Made by a program: the position numbers and the translations under genes. Shown here piece after piece: positions 6,027 to 6,802 of a DNA stretch of 6,802 nucleotides. The notes below the pieces were generated by a model. It was not told where the DNA came from. It made no database searches and worked only from the letters and a program-made list of their open reading frames with translations. Position 1 is the stretch's first letter; every line of letters starts with the position of its first letter. Source of the DNA: Pseudomonadota bacterium (GTDB lineage: Bacteria; Pseudomonadota; Gammaproteobacteria; Steroidobacterales; Steroidobacteraceae); assembly GCA_021817875.1 (NCBI GenBank), contig JAKAFQ010000236.1, forward strand, positions 1 through 6,802, given 5' to 3'.

Positions 6027-6802
6027 ATCCCGACACGCGGACGCGCAACGATCTGGCATGCACCGCCGCGGCGACCGGCTACCAGCGCACTTATGTCGGG
6101 GACCTCAGACAACGGGTCGTCGACGGCGGAGAGCCTTTCGTCGTCGCCCAGGCCGACACGCCGCACGAGATCTTTCACGCGATGGACATCCCGCTGATCA
6201 CCAACCAGTGGTGGTCGGCGTACCTCGCCGCCAAACAGCTCTCGGGGCGCTACTTCGAGGCGCTCGAGCATCAGGGCTATCCGAGCAACAGCTGTCGCTA
6301 CTGCTCCCTCGGACTCGCCTGCACCCTCGCGGCCGACCCGGCCAGCGCGCCCTGGGGAGGGCTGCCGAGACCGATTGCGCTGGTGGCGCGCCTCACCTGC
6401 GACTGCATCCAGCAGGTGTTCACGCTCTGGGCGCGTGCGCTTGGCACCGACTTTTTCCCGCTCGAAGCGCCTGCCTGGAGGCACAAGGATCCCGCCTGGT
6501 TCGAGCACTCCTACGATCGCTGGATGGAAGTGTACGAGCCCGGTCGCATCGAGCTCATGGTCGAGGAAATGCGCGACCTCATCAGGCTGCTGGAACGCAA
6601 GTCCGACCGTCGCTACGACGAGTCGCGCCTCGAGGCGCTGATGGAACGTATCAACGAGCAGGAAGGCTACATCGCTGAAGCCGCGCAGCTCATCGGGGCC
6701 ACGCGCCCGTGTCCGGTGGCGGTCACCGATCAGATGACCAACACGATGATACCGCAATGGCACCGTGGCTCGGAGTGGGCCGTTGCGCACGCACGCCGCT
6801 TT
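6023..6802 (+). CDS. 2-hydroxyacyl-CoA dehydratase / benzoyl-CoA reductase-like subunit, cysteine-rich (3' end off the right edge)
   Basis: The frame opens at GTG 6023 (GTGA overlap with the upstream stop) and stays open for 260 codons to the window end. It has the HgdB/FldB/BcrC superfamily N-terminal layout: PFVVAQADTPHEIFHAMDIPLI (38-59), matching the family's P-x-E-I-x-x-A-M-x-I-P signature, then a cysteine cluster SNSCRYCSLGLACTL (88-102; Cys91, 94, 100), then RLTCDCIQQVFTLWARALGTDFFPLEAP (123-150; Cys126, 128). One cysteine from each cluster would ligate a [4Fe-4S] cluster in active members; the third conserved ligand lies beyond the window. A charged helical region (about 175-225) follows, as in relatives. 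It is probably the redox-active partner of the cysteine-poor subunit at 2764-3861, giving an asymmetric heterodimer. Whether it dehydrates a 2-hydroxyacyl-CoA, reduces an aromatic acyl-CoA or does something else is not visible. Family length is usually about 370-430 residues, so 110-170 are missing. Confidence 0.85.
   Translation, partial: MNPDTRTRNDLACTAAATGYQRTYVGDLRQRVVDGGEPFVVAQADTPHEIFHAMDIPLITNQWWSAYLAAKQLSGRYFEALEHQGYPSNSCRYCSLGLACTLAADPASAPWGGLPRPIALVARLTCDCIQQVFTLWARALGTDFFPLEAPAWRHKDPAWFEHSYDRWMEVYEPGRIELMVEEMRDLIRLLERKSDRRYDESRLEALMERINEQEGYIAEAAQLIGATRPCPVAVTDQMTNTMIPQWHRGSEWAVAHARRF

Noticed and set aside
3996..6059. 687-codon open frame on the minus strand opposite the tandem CoA-transferase
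   Set aside because: It is an antisense shadow of GC-rich codons. The plus strand encodes recognisable CaiB motifs across the whole stretch, while the minus-strand product is rich in Arg, Ala, His and Gly with no family motif.

Overview
The window is GC-rich DNA (third codon positions mostly G or C) from a bacterium, most plausibly a high-GC proteobacterium or actinobacterium. No gene here fixes the taxon. The content is catabolic: nearly every gene belongs to a family that handles acyl-CoA thioesters. There are no RNA genes, mobile elements, CRISPR arrays or long repeats.

Layout. Positions 1212 down to 1 (minus strand) encode a family III (CaiB/BaiF) CoA-transferase whose last few residues run off the left edge. 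A 296-base divergent gap follows (1213-1508), with one AT-rich spot holding a near-perfect 14-base palindrome. A plus-strand operon then reads to the right edge: a CapA-like metallophosphatase-fold protein (1509-2615), a possible 51-residue small protein (2612-2767), a 2-hydroxyacyl-CoA dehydratase/benzoyl-CoA reductase-like (HgdB/FldC/BcrB superfamily) subunit that lacks the usual cluster cysteines (2764-3861), a tandem fusion of two CaiB-type domains in which only the second keeps the catalytic Asp (3858-6026), and the first 260 residues of a second, cysteine-rich dehydratase-type subunit (6023-6802, running off the right edge). All four junctions in this operon are 4-base stop/start overlaps (ATGA three times, GTGA once), so translation is probably coupled and the products made together.

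How they may work together (inference). A CaiB-type CoA-transferase plus two HgdB-superfamily subunits recalls the fldAIBC phenyllactate locus and the 2-hydroxyisocaproate (had) and 2-hydroxyglutarate (hgd) dehydratase loci: a CoA-transferase activates an acid, and a radical dehydratase or reductase acts on the thioester. This locus departs from those models in several ways. It has three CaiB domains, one apparently catalytically dead. The two dehydratase-like subunits are separated by the CoA-transferase gene. One subunit seems to have lost all three [4Fe-4S] ligands. A CapA-like protein with no visible export signal leads the operon. The ATP-dependent activator (HgdC/FldI/HadI type) that a true radical dehydratase needs is not in the window. 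The substrate cannot be read from the sequence.
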